Assembly (NCBI GenBank): GCA_017551465.1
Contig: JAFZLN010000089.1
Span: forward strand, 1-5,250
DNA: 5,250 nucleotides
From: Bacilli bacterium
GTDB lineage: Bacteria; Bacillota_I; Bacilli_A; RFN20; CAG-826
Direction: 5' to 3'
In this document: positions 1-5,250 of the stretch, piece after piece
Position numbering within the stretch: the first letter of the stretch is position 1
How the letters are laid out: each line of letters opens with the position of its first letter
Notes under the pieces: generated by a model
What the model saw: the letters and a program-made list of their open reading frames with translations, nothing else
What the model was told of the DNA's origin: nothing
Database searches by the model: none
Position numbers and translations under genes: made by a program

Positions 1-1541
1 TCTAAGTCTTTTGCGAGATTATAGAACTCTTTAGTGTCATCACTCATTAAGTTGATGAAGTTATCACCAATCTTAACGAATTTCTTCTTTCTCTTTAAGC
101 CAATTAAAATGGTCTTAAGCTCTTCATCACTATAAATAGAACCGTCCACTAAGACTTCAAGCATGGAGCCATCTTTCTTAATAGTGATGTTTGGTGAGGT
201 GAAGGAAGAAGTCTTTCTAGAATCTAATTCTTTAGAGAAATAGACTTCCGCGACTTTTTGTAAGTTTTCTAAAGTGCTATTTAAGAAATCCCAGACTTGT
301 CCACCATCACTTAAGACGTGATCAAAGAAGCCATAGCTAGAGAGGATATCTTGATAGTGTTTAACTTGAGAAACTTCGTAGAAGTTTTTAATGTCTCTAA
401 CATCGACTTCTTGGTCGTTTTTAAAGTATCTAGTCTTTTCATAAACATTATCTTTTTCATAATCGAAATAGGCTTTAATCACTAAAGCGGATTCATTTAA
501 TTCTTCTTTGACTTTGTCAGAAATTTCAAAGAAATCAGGATACTTTTCAAAGAAAGAATATTTAAAGTTATCGAAGTTATTTTGAATTGTGCTTAAAGGA
601 TATGATCTTGCGGAATCAATTAAGTAGTTGATATAGACGTTATTTGTTAATGGCTTAATGTCATTTGCCGACTTACAGTAATAATAGTTTCTAGTTAATG
701 GAATATAGCCTTTGATGATACCTTCAGGCATTAAGGAATAATTGTCATTAACATGGATTTTAACATCCATTGGCTCTTCATTAACGTGATAGACTTCATT
801 ATTGATATAGAGGTAATCACCCTTTAAAGCATCTAATAATTCGTCAAAGAAGATGAGTGACTTATCACTGCTTAAATCGATAAAGAAATCAGGATTATAC
901 TTCTCTAAAATCTTAATGATTCTTTGGCTTGTTTCATCAAAAGAAGACAAGACGTGCACTAGTGTAAGGTCTTTTCCGTATCTAAATTCTTCTTCATTTA
1001 AGAATCTTGCAAGGAATCTATCAATAGAGGCGATTTTATACTCTCTACCCTTAGCGATAGTTAGATTCACACTATAGGAGAATCTTGTATCTTCTAAATA
1101 CACTTTGATTCTAGCCTTCGTGGATGCATTAGCGATTTCTTCTTTTCTGATTTCTTTAAATACTTCACCAATTTCTAAATCAAAAGCGTTTTGTTGTTCT
1201 CTTCTATCGACATCAGAGATTTCAAAAGCAAACTTCGTGGAGACTTCTTTTAATTGAATAAATTCATCATTTAAAAGCTTGCTCGCCAAAATGGAGAAGT
1301 GTCTACAAGGTTGTTTTTCTCTACAGATTTGACATGTATAGTTGAGTCGACCTTTATAATCTAAGGTAAACTCAAGAATTTGAATTCTATTTACTTCTGT
1401 AAATAAGTGGATATAGAAGAATGGATGATTATTCTCATCATAATCAATGCCATATTTATATGAGAAGTAGGCGAAAAGTTCTAAATCCGCAGGACTTAGT
1501 TTCTCTAAACGATAATGTGTTAATAATTCAATAACATCCAT
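1..1541 (-). CDS. SWIM zinc finger / SNF2-family helicase, N-terminal 513 residues (3' end outside window)
   Basis: The frame is open from ATG at 1541-1539 to the left edge, giving 513 residues and no stop. Seen: a zinc-finger-like motif at residues 70-81 (C70-x2-C73-x5-C79-x-H81, TCQICREKQPCRH) and then a long mixed alpha/beta region. The last ~40 residues (DEELKTILIGLKRKKKFVKI..) closely resemble the end of the bacterial SNF2 helicase associated domain, where an acidic 'EEL' helix leads to 'kkKyvrLgdg'. In that family the helicase ATPase lobes come next, so the motor (Walker A, DEAH-like box) should lie beyond position 1. Such proteins are cytoplasmic ATP-dependent nucleic-acid translocases of poorly known role; Bacillus YwqA is a relative. 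The start follows the previous gene's stop by one base, with AGGGTG seven bases upstream, so translational coupling is likely. Odd: the first Cys pair is C-x2-C, where SWIM fingers normally have C-x-C. The SNF2 assignment is inferred, because the ATPase domain is not visible. Confidence 0.82.
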   Translation of the reverse strand, partial: MDVIELLTHYRLEKLSPADLELFAYFSYKYGIDYDENNHPFFYIHLFTEVNRIQILEFTLDYKGRLNYTCQICREKQPCRHFSILASKLLNDEFIQLKEVSTKFAFEISDVDRREQQNAFDLEIGEVFKEIRKEEIANASTKARIKVYLEDTRFSYSVNLTIAKGREYKIASIDRFLARFLNEEEFRYGKDLTLVHVLSSFDETSQRIIKILEKYNPDFFIDLSSDKSLIFFDELLDALKGDYLYINNEVYHVNEEPMDVKIHVNDNYSLMPEGIIKGYIPLTRNYYYCKSANDIKPLTNNVYINYLIDSARSYPLSTIQNNFDNFKYSFFEKYPDFFEISDKVKEELNESALVIKAYFDYEKDNVYEKTRYFKNDQEVDVRDIKNFYEVSQVKHYQDILSSYGFFDHVLSDGGQVWDFLNSTLENLQKVAEVYFSKELDSRKTSSFTSPNITIKKDGSMLEVLVDGSIYSDEELKTILIGLKRKKKFVKIGDNFINLMSDDTKEFYNLAKDL

Positions 1542-1542
1542 A

Positions 1543-2913
1543 CTAACGCACCCTACTCTTCTTTGGTCTTCTGATATTTTGATCCACTAGTTCACTAATA
1601 AAGGAACCAGAAGGAATCTTCTTGCTTAATTCAATGGCTAAACGGATTGTTCTTTCATCGATGAAATCGTGTTGTAAAGAAACACCTACGAGAAGTTCCG
1701 CTACTAATGGGAAATCCTCTTCTTTAAGACTATCCATATTCGCATAAACGATTTGAACATAACGGCTCTTATCATTGCTATAAGGGGCCACTTTTAAGAA
1801 ATATTCCAGAGGAATTTGTTTAATCTTATTATCATCAAGTGGTAATTCATCAAATAGTAATAAGTAAATACTTAAACGATTCTTCGCTGGGGAAGAGAAT
1901 AAGTCTTGCATGTAATAACGGTGATTCATTTGGAACAAATAGCAATCTTTAAGCGCAGCGATTTGTTCTATCGTTAAATCTTGATATTTGATATATTCCA
2001 TCATCACTTGGCTCGCTAATCTTTCTTCGCTGAAGTTCTCTTCGGCGTGTTTTAATAGTTCCACCAAGGCATCACAGTTAGGAGCTAACAAGATGTTATA
2101 AAGGTTGGCTTTTCTATTCACACCCCTTCTCTTTTCAAGTTCATCACGTAAAACTTGATAAGTGTTTCCAGCTTCAGTGAGCATGGTTTTAACATTCTCA
2201 TCAGCGGTTTCCATTATCTTCTTAAAGTTTTCAACATTGTGTTCATTGAAGAATAATGGAGAAAGAATATCGTTAATCACACGAGCTTTATATTGACCGC
2301 GTTGATAATACGCTAAAAGTTCATTAATAAATGTTGCCGCAGATTCTAAGCTCTTAATTTGATAAGAAATCTTACTAACTAATGGGATATTGTCTCCACC
2401 TCTTAAGTAGAGGTATCTTTCTAATAAATCTTTAAATGTCTTTTCATTAGAGTTAATAATTGGCGAAACCTTTTCACCTTTAGGATCAATTAACTTCTTA
2501 ATAGTTAAGAAAGCGGCATATAAGTGTTTACATGGTTCATTAACAGGGCAAGAACAAGAAAGGGTTACAAACGAATTAGCGTCGATAGATATTCTAAAGG
2601 AATATTCTTTTTGACCCATGATTGTGCCATAGCATTCATTTTCACTTAAATGCATGTTCTTAATTGCACCATCTAAATAGTCATTGGCTTTTTGTTTAGT
2701 GTTCGCATCAAATAACCCTTCAAATAAGCCTAAGGATACAAATTTAGATAAGGAAATGTTTTCCGCGACTGAAAGAAGTGGATGAGATAAAACTATGTTT
2801 TTAGTGGTTCTATCATCAGCAAAAAAGACACGCCCGATGTCGTTTGGTTCTCTTTTTAATAACATTCCATATCCTAGCGAAACGTGCTTGAGGATTAGAT
2901 AACGAACTGCCAT
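1543..2913 (-). CDS. SWIM zinc finger protein (YwqB-like), partner of the downstream SNF2 helicase
   Basis: 456 residues ending in TAG. The clear signature is a canonical SWIM finger at residues 120-130 (C120-S-C122-x5-C128-K-H130, CSCPVNEPCKH), preceded by beta-strand-like segments (SFRISIDANSFVTLS) and followed by the usual helix (LYAAFLTIKKL). SWIM fingers bind zinc and are predicted to contact DNA or proteins. The rest (about 150-440) is helix-rich and has no motif I recognise; the C-terminus is basic (RRPKKSRVR). No signal peptide or membrane segment is seen, so it is probably cytoplasmic. It is the first gene of a two-gene operon with the SNF2-type gene, matching the ywqB/ywqA association in Bacillus, and a joint function is inferred from that. 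Start: ATG at 2913 is the first possible start after an in-frame TAA at 2925-2923, but it has no good ribosome site. Met17 (2865-2863) has AGGA six bases upstream and is a credible alternative. There is no tryptophan. Enzymatic activity is not evident. Confidence 0.85.
   Translation of the reverse strand: MAVRYLILKHVSLGYGMLLKREPNDIGRVFFADDRTTKNIVLSHPLLSVAENISLSKFVSLGLFEGLFDANTKQKANDYLDGAIKNMHLSENECYGTIMGQKEYSFRISIDANSFVTLSCSCPVNEPCKHLYAAFLTIKKLIDPKGEKVSPIINSNEKTFKDLLERYLYLRGGDNIPLVSKISYQIKSLESAATFINELLAYYQRGQYKARVINDILSPLFFNEHNVENFKKIMETADENVKTMLTEAGNTYQVLRDELEKRRGVNRKANLYNILLAPNCDALVELLKHAEENFSEERLASQVMMEYIKYQDLTIEQIAALKDCYLFQMNHRYYMQDLFSSPAKNRLSIYLLLFDELPLDDNKIKQIPLEYFLKVAPYSNDKSRYVQIVYANMDSLKEEDFPLVAELLVGVSLQHDFIDERTIRLAIELSKKIPSGSFISELVDQNIRRPKKSRVR
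1549..1554 (-). promoter_or_regulatory. Moderate ribosome site AGGGTG for the SNF2-type gene
   Basis: AGGGTG on the minus strand lies seven bases upstream of ATG 1541, inside the last codons of the SWIM gene (Arg-Val-Arg). With the stop-T-ATG junction it supports the chosen start and coupled translation. Confidence 0.5.
2872..2875 (-). promoter_or_regulatory. Candidate ribosome site for an alternative Met17 start of the SWIM protein
   Basis: AGGA on the minus strand lies six bases before the in-frame ATG at 2865-2863. If used, the SWIM protein would be 440 residues, losing MAVRYLILKHVSLGYG, and its mRNA would have a leader of about 53 bases instead of being nearly leaderless. Confidence 0.35.
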
Positions 2914-2924
2914 ACCTAACTCTT

Positions 2925-2930
2925 ATTATA
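2925..2930 (-). promoter_or_regulatory. -10 box (TATAAT) for the SWIM/SNF2 operon
   Basis: A perfect TATAAT on the minus strand, followed by AAG, lies 11 bases upstream of the annotated ATG at 2913. No good -35 is found at 16-18 bases (candidates such as TATCTA match poorly). The predicted start point, around 2918, leaves a leader of about 5 bases if translation starts at 2913, or about 53 bases if it starts at Met17. Confidence 0.6.
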
Positions 2931-2951
2931 ACAAAACATCAAAAAACTAGA

Positions 2952-2977
2952 TATAAAATCTTCACGAACTATAAAAT
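2952..2977 (+). repeat. Direct repeat TATAAAAT x2 in the divergent intergenic region
   Basis: The 8-mer occurs at 2952-2959 and 2970-2977, an 18-base period, between the two -10 boxes and flanking the bioY -35. It could be a regulator site or alternative -10 sequences, but in A+T-rich DNA chance is possible. Confidence 0.3.
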
Positions 2978-2988
2978 TAGTCTATAAT
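2961..2988 (+). promoter_or_regulatory. bioY promoter, -35 TTCACG and -10 TATAAT
   Basis: TTCACG (2961-2966, four of six matches to TTGACA) is separated by 16 bases from a perfect TATAAT (2983-2988). Only 10 bases separate the -10 box from the bioY ATG, so the predicted start point near 2995 gives a leader of about four bases. No recognisable BirA-type palindrome or riboswitch was seen in this region. Confidence 0.6.
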
Positions 2989-2998
2989 AAGTCGGGTT

Positions 2999-3520
2999 AT
3001 GGAAAAGACTAACACTATTAGACGTATTGCCAAGAATGCGATTATGCTCGCAATGCTATGCATTATCGGGATGTTTTCTATTCCATTAGGGGACAACATT
3101 AAGGTTTCTTTGCAACTTCTAATGGTCTTTATTATCGGTTTAACTGTTACGACTTTTTATGATGGAATTATCATAACTGGTTTGTATCTATTATTGGGTT
3201 TATTTGCCCCGATTTACGCTGGATTCAGTGCTGGCGTCACACCAACATTTGGTTTTGTTATTTCTTTCGTGGTTATTGCCCCACTTTTATATTTCTTAAA
3301 TAAATTACCAATTAAGAATCAATTCGTTAGAATGGCTATCGCCTGCGTTATTTCCTTAATTGTTTGTTATTTTATTGGTTCTTTATTCTTAGCGTTGTAT
3401 TTACATTTAGATATACAAAAAGCACTACTTATTGCGGTAGTGCCTTATGTTCCTTTTGATATCGCTAAAATCGTGATTGCGGTTTTAGTGGTTTCTATTT
3501 TAAATAAGCGTTTTAATTAG
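2999..3520 (+). CDS. bioY: BioY-type biotin ECF transporter substrate-binding (S) component
   Basis: 173 residues, about the normal BioY length, with six predicted membrane segments (about 11-31, 37-53, 55-75, 82-99, 109-134, 140-165). BioY hallmarks: an N-terminal helix leading to IPLG with SLQLLMVFIIGL (37-48); GLYLLLGLFAPIYAGFSAG (61-79), like 'YLLLGliGlPvFAG'; TPTFGFVISF (81-90), equivalent to GPTGGYLxGF; and the end motif VVPYVPFDIAK (147-157), matching 'lPfxPgDxxK', with D154 and K157 in place of the family's biotin-contacting acid and lysine. It would bind biotin in the membrane and dock with an EcfA/A'/T energizing module, which is not encoded here. The start is fixed by an in-frame TAG at 2978-2980 and by the fit of the first helix. 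No Shine-Dalgarno is visible, and a TATAAT lies 10 bases upstream. The last 8 bases overlap the convergent membrane-protein gene. Other S components are less likely because of the PxDxxK motif. There is no tryptophan. Confidence 0.87.
   Translation: MEKTNTIRRIAKNAIMLAMLCIIGMFSIPLGDNIKVSLQLLMVFIIGLTVTTFYDGIIITGLYLLLGLFAPIYAGFSAGVTPTFGFVISFVVIAPLLYFLNKLPIKNQFVRMAIACVISLIVCYFIGSLFLALYLHLDIQKALLIAVVPYVPFDIAKIVIAVLVVSILNKRFN
3417..3446 (-). terminator. Intrinsic terminator of the phosphoesterase/membrane-protein operon, inside bioY
   Basis: Read on the minus strand, AAGGCACTAC (3446-3437) pairs with GTAGTGCTTT (3428-3419) across an 8-base loop. This gives ten pairs including one G-U, and the 3' arm runs into TTTTT (3421-3417). 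The seven-pair core GCACTAC/GTAGTGC is perfect. The stem begins about 70 bases past the membrane-protein stop codon. On the plus strand the hairpin is not followed by a T-run, so it should act only in the minus direction. Confidence 0.65.
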
Positions 3521-4394
3521 CTTTCTTAGCTTTAATTTCTCTGATTAACCAAGCGAGCAAGATGCCGAATTGAGAAACGAAGTGGATAAGGATTTCCACT
3601 GGTTTTGCGGCTAATCTTTCAAGTGGCATAACTGGTGATAAGGAAGAAACAAATGTTGTATCTTTCATACCGATGATAGCCACGACAACGAATAACACCA
3701 AGTTAATAGCAAAGACGACAATCACATAAATAAATCTATTTAATTTGAGTCCAAAGACATCAAAGACCTTTTTGACTAAGATGGCCATTGGCACTAATAA
3801 GAATAAATAGAATAAGAATGTGAGATGGAAGTTTCTAAGTTCCACATACATTGGCATGGTTAAGAATGCACCGAAGCGGTTGAACGCTAAAGCGGTAAAT
3901 AAGAACCAGCCCATGGTGAAGAAGACATGCTTTACACCAACTTTGAATTCTTCTGTGTCTTCTGGTAAAGCCTTAACAGGTTTTACTAAAGCAAAGATAG
4001 CGCCACCTAAGACTAATAAGTGAGCAATCATCGCAACGATAATAAATCCAGGGAATGGATACTTAGAAGCAAAATTACCACCATAGTTGATAACACCAGC
4101 AAGGATTGCAAAGACAAAGCCTGAAGCCGCTAAAACAATTGTGGTCTTTAAATATGTCTTAGATATTCTCTTACGAATGTTTGGTTTTAAATATGAACGG
4201 ACAATATACATCGCGCCCATTGGGAAGTAAGCACCAAAGATTAACGCAGTAAAACTAGCGAAAATCGCAGTGTTCATAATATCTGGTCCAAAATATGGAA
4301 CATCAGTGAAGAATAAGTTACAGGCATAGACAGTAACTAATGAGCCGAGAACGGCAATGATTGCTAAAGCAATTAAAGAGAATTTCTTACTCAT
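3513..4394 (-). CDS. Unrecognised integral membrane protein, about eight transmembrane segments
   Basis: 293 residues, ATG to TAA. I do not recognise the family. Hydrophobic segments at about 5-27, 42-66, 83-105, 114-136, 155-175, 189-208, 219-242 and 265-284 predict eight membrane helices. Basic loops follow segments 2 (RSYLKPNIRKRISKTYLK, 67-84) and 6 (KKVFDVFGLKLNR) and there is a basic tail (REIKAKKAN), consistent with both termini and these loops facing the cytoplasm. An acidic loop lies at 141-151 (KALPEDTEEFK). No ABC, MFS, kinase or peptidase motif was found. The gene starts one base after the metallophosphoesterase stop and has a strong GGAGGTGA site six bases upstream, embedded in the end of that gene, so the two are surely co-translated. 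A joint role, for example at the membrane or in handling a phosphorylated substrate, is inference only. Its 3' end overlaps bioY by 8 bases, and its transcript probably ends inside bioY. It is certainly a gene; the function is unknown. Confidence 0.8.
   Translation of the reverse strand: MSKKFSLIALAIIAVLGSLVTVYACNLFFTDVPYFGPDIMNTAIFASFTALIFGAYFPMGAMYIVRSYLKPNIRKRISKTYLKTTIVLAASGFVFAILAGVINYGGNFASKYPFPGFIIVAMIAHLLVLGGAIFALVKPVKALPEDTEEFKVGVKHVFFTMGWFLFTALAFNRFGAFLTMPMYVELRNFHLTFLFYLFLLVPMAILVKKVFDVFGLKLNRFIYVIVVFAINLVLFVVVAIIGMKDTTFVSSLSPVMPLERLAAKPVEILIHFVSQFGILLAWLIREIKAKKAN
3581..3606 (+). terminator. Possible weak terminator for bioY
   Basis: On the plus strand AGTGGA (3581-3586) pairs perfectly with TCCACT (3595-3600) over an 8-base loop, followed by GGTTTT. 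It lies about 60 bases after the bioY stop, inside the convergent membrane-protein gene. The short stem and four-base T-run make this a tentative call. Confidence 0.3.
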
Positions 4395-4395
4395 A

Positions 4396-5250
4396 TTACT
4401 TCACCTCCGCATATGTATGATAGTATCTATCAATCTTTAAAGAATGGTCATCGTGAATGGTGATTGTTTGGCAGCCCAACATATCTTCATCATGATAAAT
4501 TCTATCGGTGGATTTGATACCATAGCAGAATTTCACACCTTGATAATCAACCTCAAAGTTATTGATGTGATCATGACCAAAGAACATTGCTTTTGTGGAG
4601 CCTAATTCTTTAATCTTGCTAAAGAATCCATAGTCATGATCTGGTGGGCAAGAGGCTTCTCTCTTTTCACCATAGATAACAGCGTTATTATTCTTCGCTT
4701 CTTCCCAAGCTGGATTAACTTCTGGGAGTGGAATGTGATAGAACATTAAGGAATTAACGGTTTCACCATTTTGTTCTTTAGTGTATTTAACAACACTTTC
4801 GTACCAATCAATTTGATCTTGTTTGAAGCAGTCATAACCTAATTGACTTAAGTCAAAGTTATAACGGTTAGAGTCCATAACGAATAATTGATCGTGAACC
4901 TTATCGCCTTCTTTTAAGTTGATGACAAAGTTACAGTTACCATTCACTTGGTCATCTTGTAAATCCTTAAACATGCAGTATGAACCATAGTTAGATAAGG
5001 TATCTGTCATCCAGTCGACTGAGAAATAGCATTGTTCATCGTGGTTGCCGAAACAAACTGTCCAAGGAATAGCTTTGCTATCAAAGGACTTAAATAAGCT
5101 CTTTGCGGTATCTTTACCAGCGAATGTGAATAAGTCACCCGTCACAACGACTAGGTCTGGATTATTTGCATCCTTATAAAGCAAATCCAAGAATTTGAAT
5201 TGGATTTCTTTGTCATCCTTGTCAGAGAGGTGGATGTCTGTCAGTTGTAA
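4396..5250 (-). CDS. Calcineurin-like metallophosphoesterase, Dcr2-like (N-terminus outside window)
   Basis: The frame is open to the right edge: 284 residues are visible, ending in TAA. All core metallophosphoesterase motifs are present (visible numbering, residue 1 at 5250-5248): D5-x-H7 in QLTDIHLSD, GD38-39 in VVTGDLF, GNHDE at 68-72, H172 in FYHIPLPE, and G225-H-D-H228 in FFGHDHINNF. These bind two metal ions and support phosphoester hydrolysis. The combination HIPLPE, GFF (residues 208-210), GHDHINNF and KFCYG resembles the Dcr2/plant PAP28-29-like subgroup rather than cyclic-nucleotide or nuclease members; this subgroup call is moderate. A TTG at 5190-5188 could be mistaken for a start, but the DxH motif lies upstream of it, so the true start is only slightly beyond 5250. 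A signal peptide or lipobox therefore cannot be judged. The gene is upstream of, and coupled by one base to, the eight-helix membrane protein. The substrate is unknown. Confidence 0.92.
   Translation of the reverse strand, partial: LQLTDIHLSDKDDKEIQFKFLDLLYKDANNPDLVVVTGDLFTFAGKDTAKSLFKSFDSKAIPWTVCFGNHDEQCYFSVDWMTDTLSNYGSYCMFKDLQDDQVNGNCNFVINLKEGDKVHDQLFVMDSNRYNFDLSQLGYDCFKQDQIDWYESVVKYTKEQNGETVNSLMFYHIPLPEVNPAWEEAKNNNAVIYGEKREASCPPDHDYGFFSKIKELGSTKAMFFGHDHINNFEVDYQGVKFCYGIKSTDRIYHDEDMLGCQTITIHDDHSLKIDRYYHTYAEVK
4401..4408 (-). promoter_or_regulatory. Strong Shine-Dalgarno GGAGGTGA for the membrane protein
   Basis: GGAGGTGA on the minus strand lies six bases before the ATG at 4394, within the last codons (Glu-Val-Lys) of the metallophosphoesterase. 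It fixes the start of the membrane protein and shows that this genome uses conventional ribosome sites for operon-internal genes. Confidence 0.85.

Larger units (their letters stand above)
2922..2991. repeat. 9-bp inverted repeat TATAATAAG around the divergent promoter region
   Basis: TATAATAAG occurs at 2983-2991 on the plus strand and again at 2930-2922 on the minus strand, 52 bases apart. Each copy contains a -10 box and sits just before a start codon; a GG-containing 7-8 base stretch follows in both. It may be only a shared extended -10/initiator sequence, or a symmetric regulatory site. Confidence 0.5.

Noticed and set aside
853..1077. Plus-strand open frame of 74 codons
   Set aside because: It lies wholly antisense to the SNF2-type gene, has no ribosome site or promoter, and its translation shows no family features.
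2398..2414. Short hairpin ACCTCT/AGAGGT with a 5-base loop
   Set aside because: It lies mid-gene in the SWIM protein with no T-run on either strand, and its codons (YLYLRGG) explain the sequence.
2914..2998. BirA operator or biotin-related riboswitch upstream of bioY
   Set aside because: No GTTAAC-type palindrome matching known BirA sites was found, and the predicted leader of a few bases leaves no room for a riboswitch.
3820..4023. Plus-strand open frame of 67 codons
   Set aside because: It is antisense to the eight-helix membrane protein; the translation is low-complexity and basic, with no support as a gene.
5188..5190. TTG as the start of the metallophosphoesterase
   Set aside because: The same frame continues upstream to the window edge and contains the essential DxH metal motif (DIH), so this TTG is an internal leucine codon.
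5183..5207. Perfect 8-bp inverted repeat AAATCCAA/TTGGATTT with a 9-base loop
   Set aside because: It lies inside phosphoesterase coding sequence, is A+T-rich, has no T-run terminator tail and no promoter context; probably chance.
1..5250. Alternative genetic code (TGA = Trp) as in Mycoplasma
   Set aside because: None of the five genes contains an in-frame TGA, and all visible tryptophans are TGG. TGA is never seen as a stop either, so the question is not fully closed, but nothing requires the alternative code.

Overview
The window is A+T-rich bacterial DNA, almost fully coding, with the standard code plausible: TGG encodes Trp, no in-frame TGA occurs in any gene, and the four visible stops are TAA or TAG. 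Compact one-base gene junctions, a strong GGAGGTGA ribosome site, TATAAT -10 boxes, a BioY-type ECF substrate component and a SWIM/SNF2 gene pair suggest a low-GC Gram-positive lineage (Bacillota, perhaps an Erysipelotrichia, Acholeplasma or Izemoplasma-like relative). The exact taxon cannot be fixed from this sequence. No mobile element, CRISPR array, tRNA or rRNA was seen, and no gene-free stretch exceeds 300 bases.

Left part (1-2913, minus strand): a two-gene operon. The promoter-proximal gene encodes a 456-residue protein with a SWIM zinc finger (C120-x-C-x5-C-x-H130). One base after its stop begins a second gene whose first 513 residues are visible. That protein has its own SWIM-like finger (C70-x2-C-x5-C-x-H81), followed by a region resembling the bacterial 'SNF2 helicase associated' domain. 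Its ATPase motor should lie beyond position 1. The pair resembles the ywqB/ywqA arrangement of Bacillus and is probably a nucleic-acid-binding partner plus a SNF2-type translocase.

Middle (2914-3520): an 85-bp divergent promoter region, then bioY on the plus strand. Both divergent start codons have the same 9-mer TATAATAAG just upstream, with the -10 box only 10-11 bases from ATG, so one or both transcripts may be nearly leaderless. BioY is the membrane substrate-binding component of biotin ECF transporters. No EcfA/EcfT genes are present here, so it either uses a shared energizing module encoded elsewhere or works alone.

Right part (3513-5250, minus strand): a second tightly coupled pair. 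A calcineurin-like metallophosphoesterase of Dcr2-like appearance runs off the right edge, with its DxH metal motif only a few residues inside the window. It is followed one base later by an unrecognised protein with about eight membrane segments. This operon converges on bioY with an 8-bp overlap of the coding ends. Its best terminator, a 10-bp stem followed by five T on the minus strand, lies inside bioY coding sequence, so the two transcripts should overlap in antisense.

Most of the window is ordinary housekeeping or accessory chromosome. The parts most worth a second look are the double-SWIM/SNF2 pair, the mirrored near-leaderless promoters, the terminator buried in a convergent gene, and the phosphoesterase/membrane-protein pair of unknown role.
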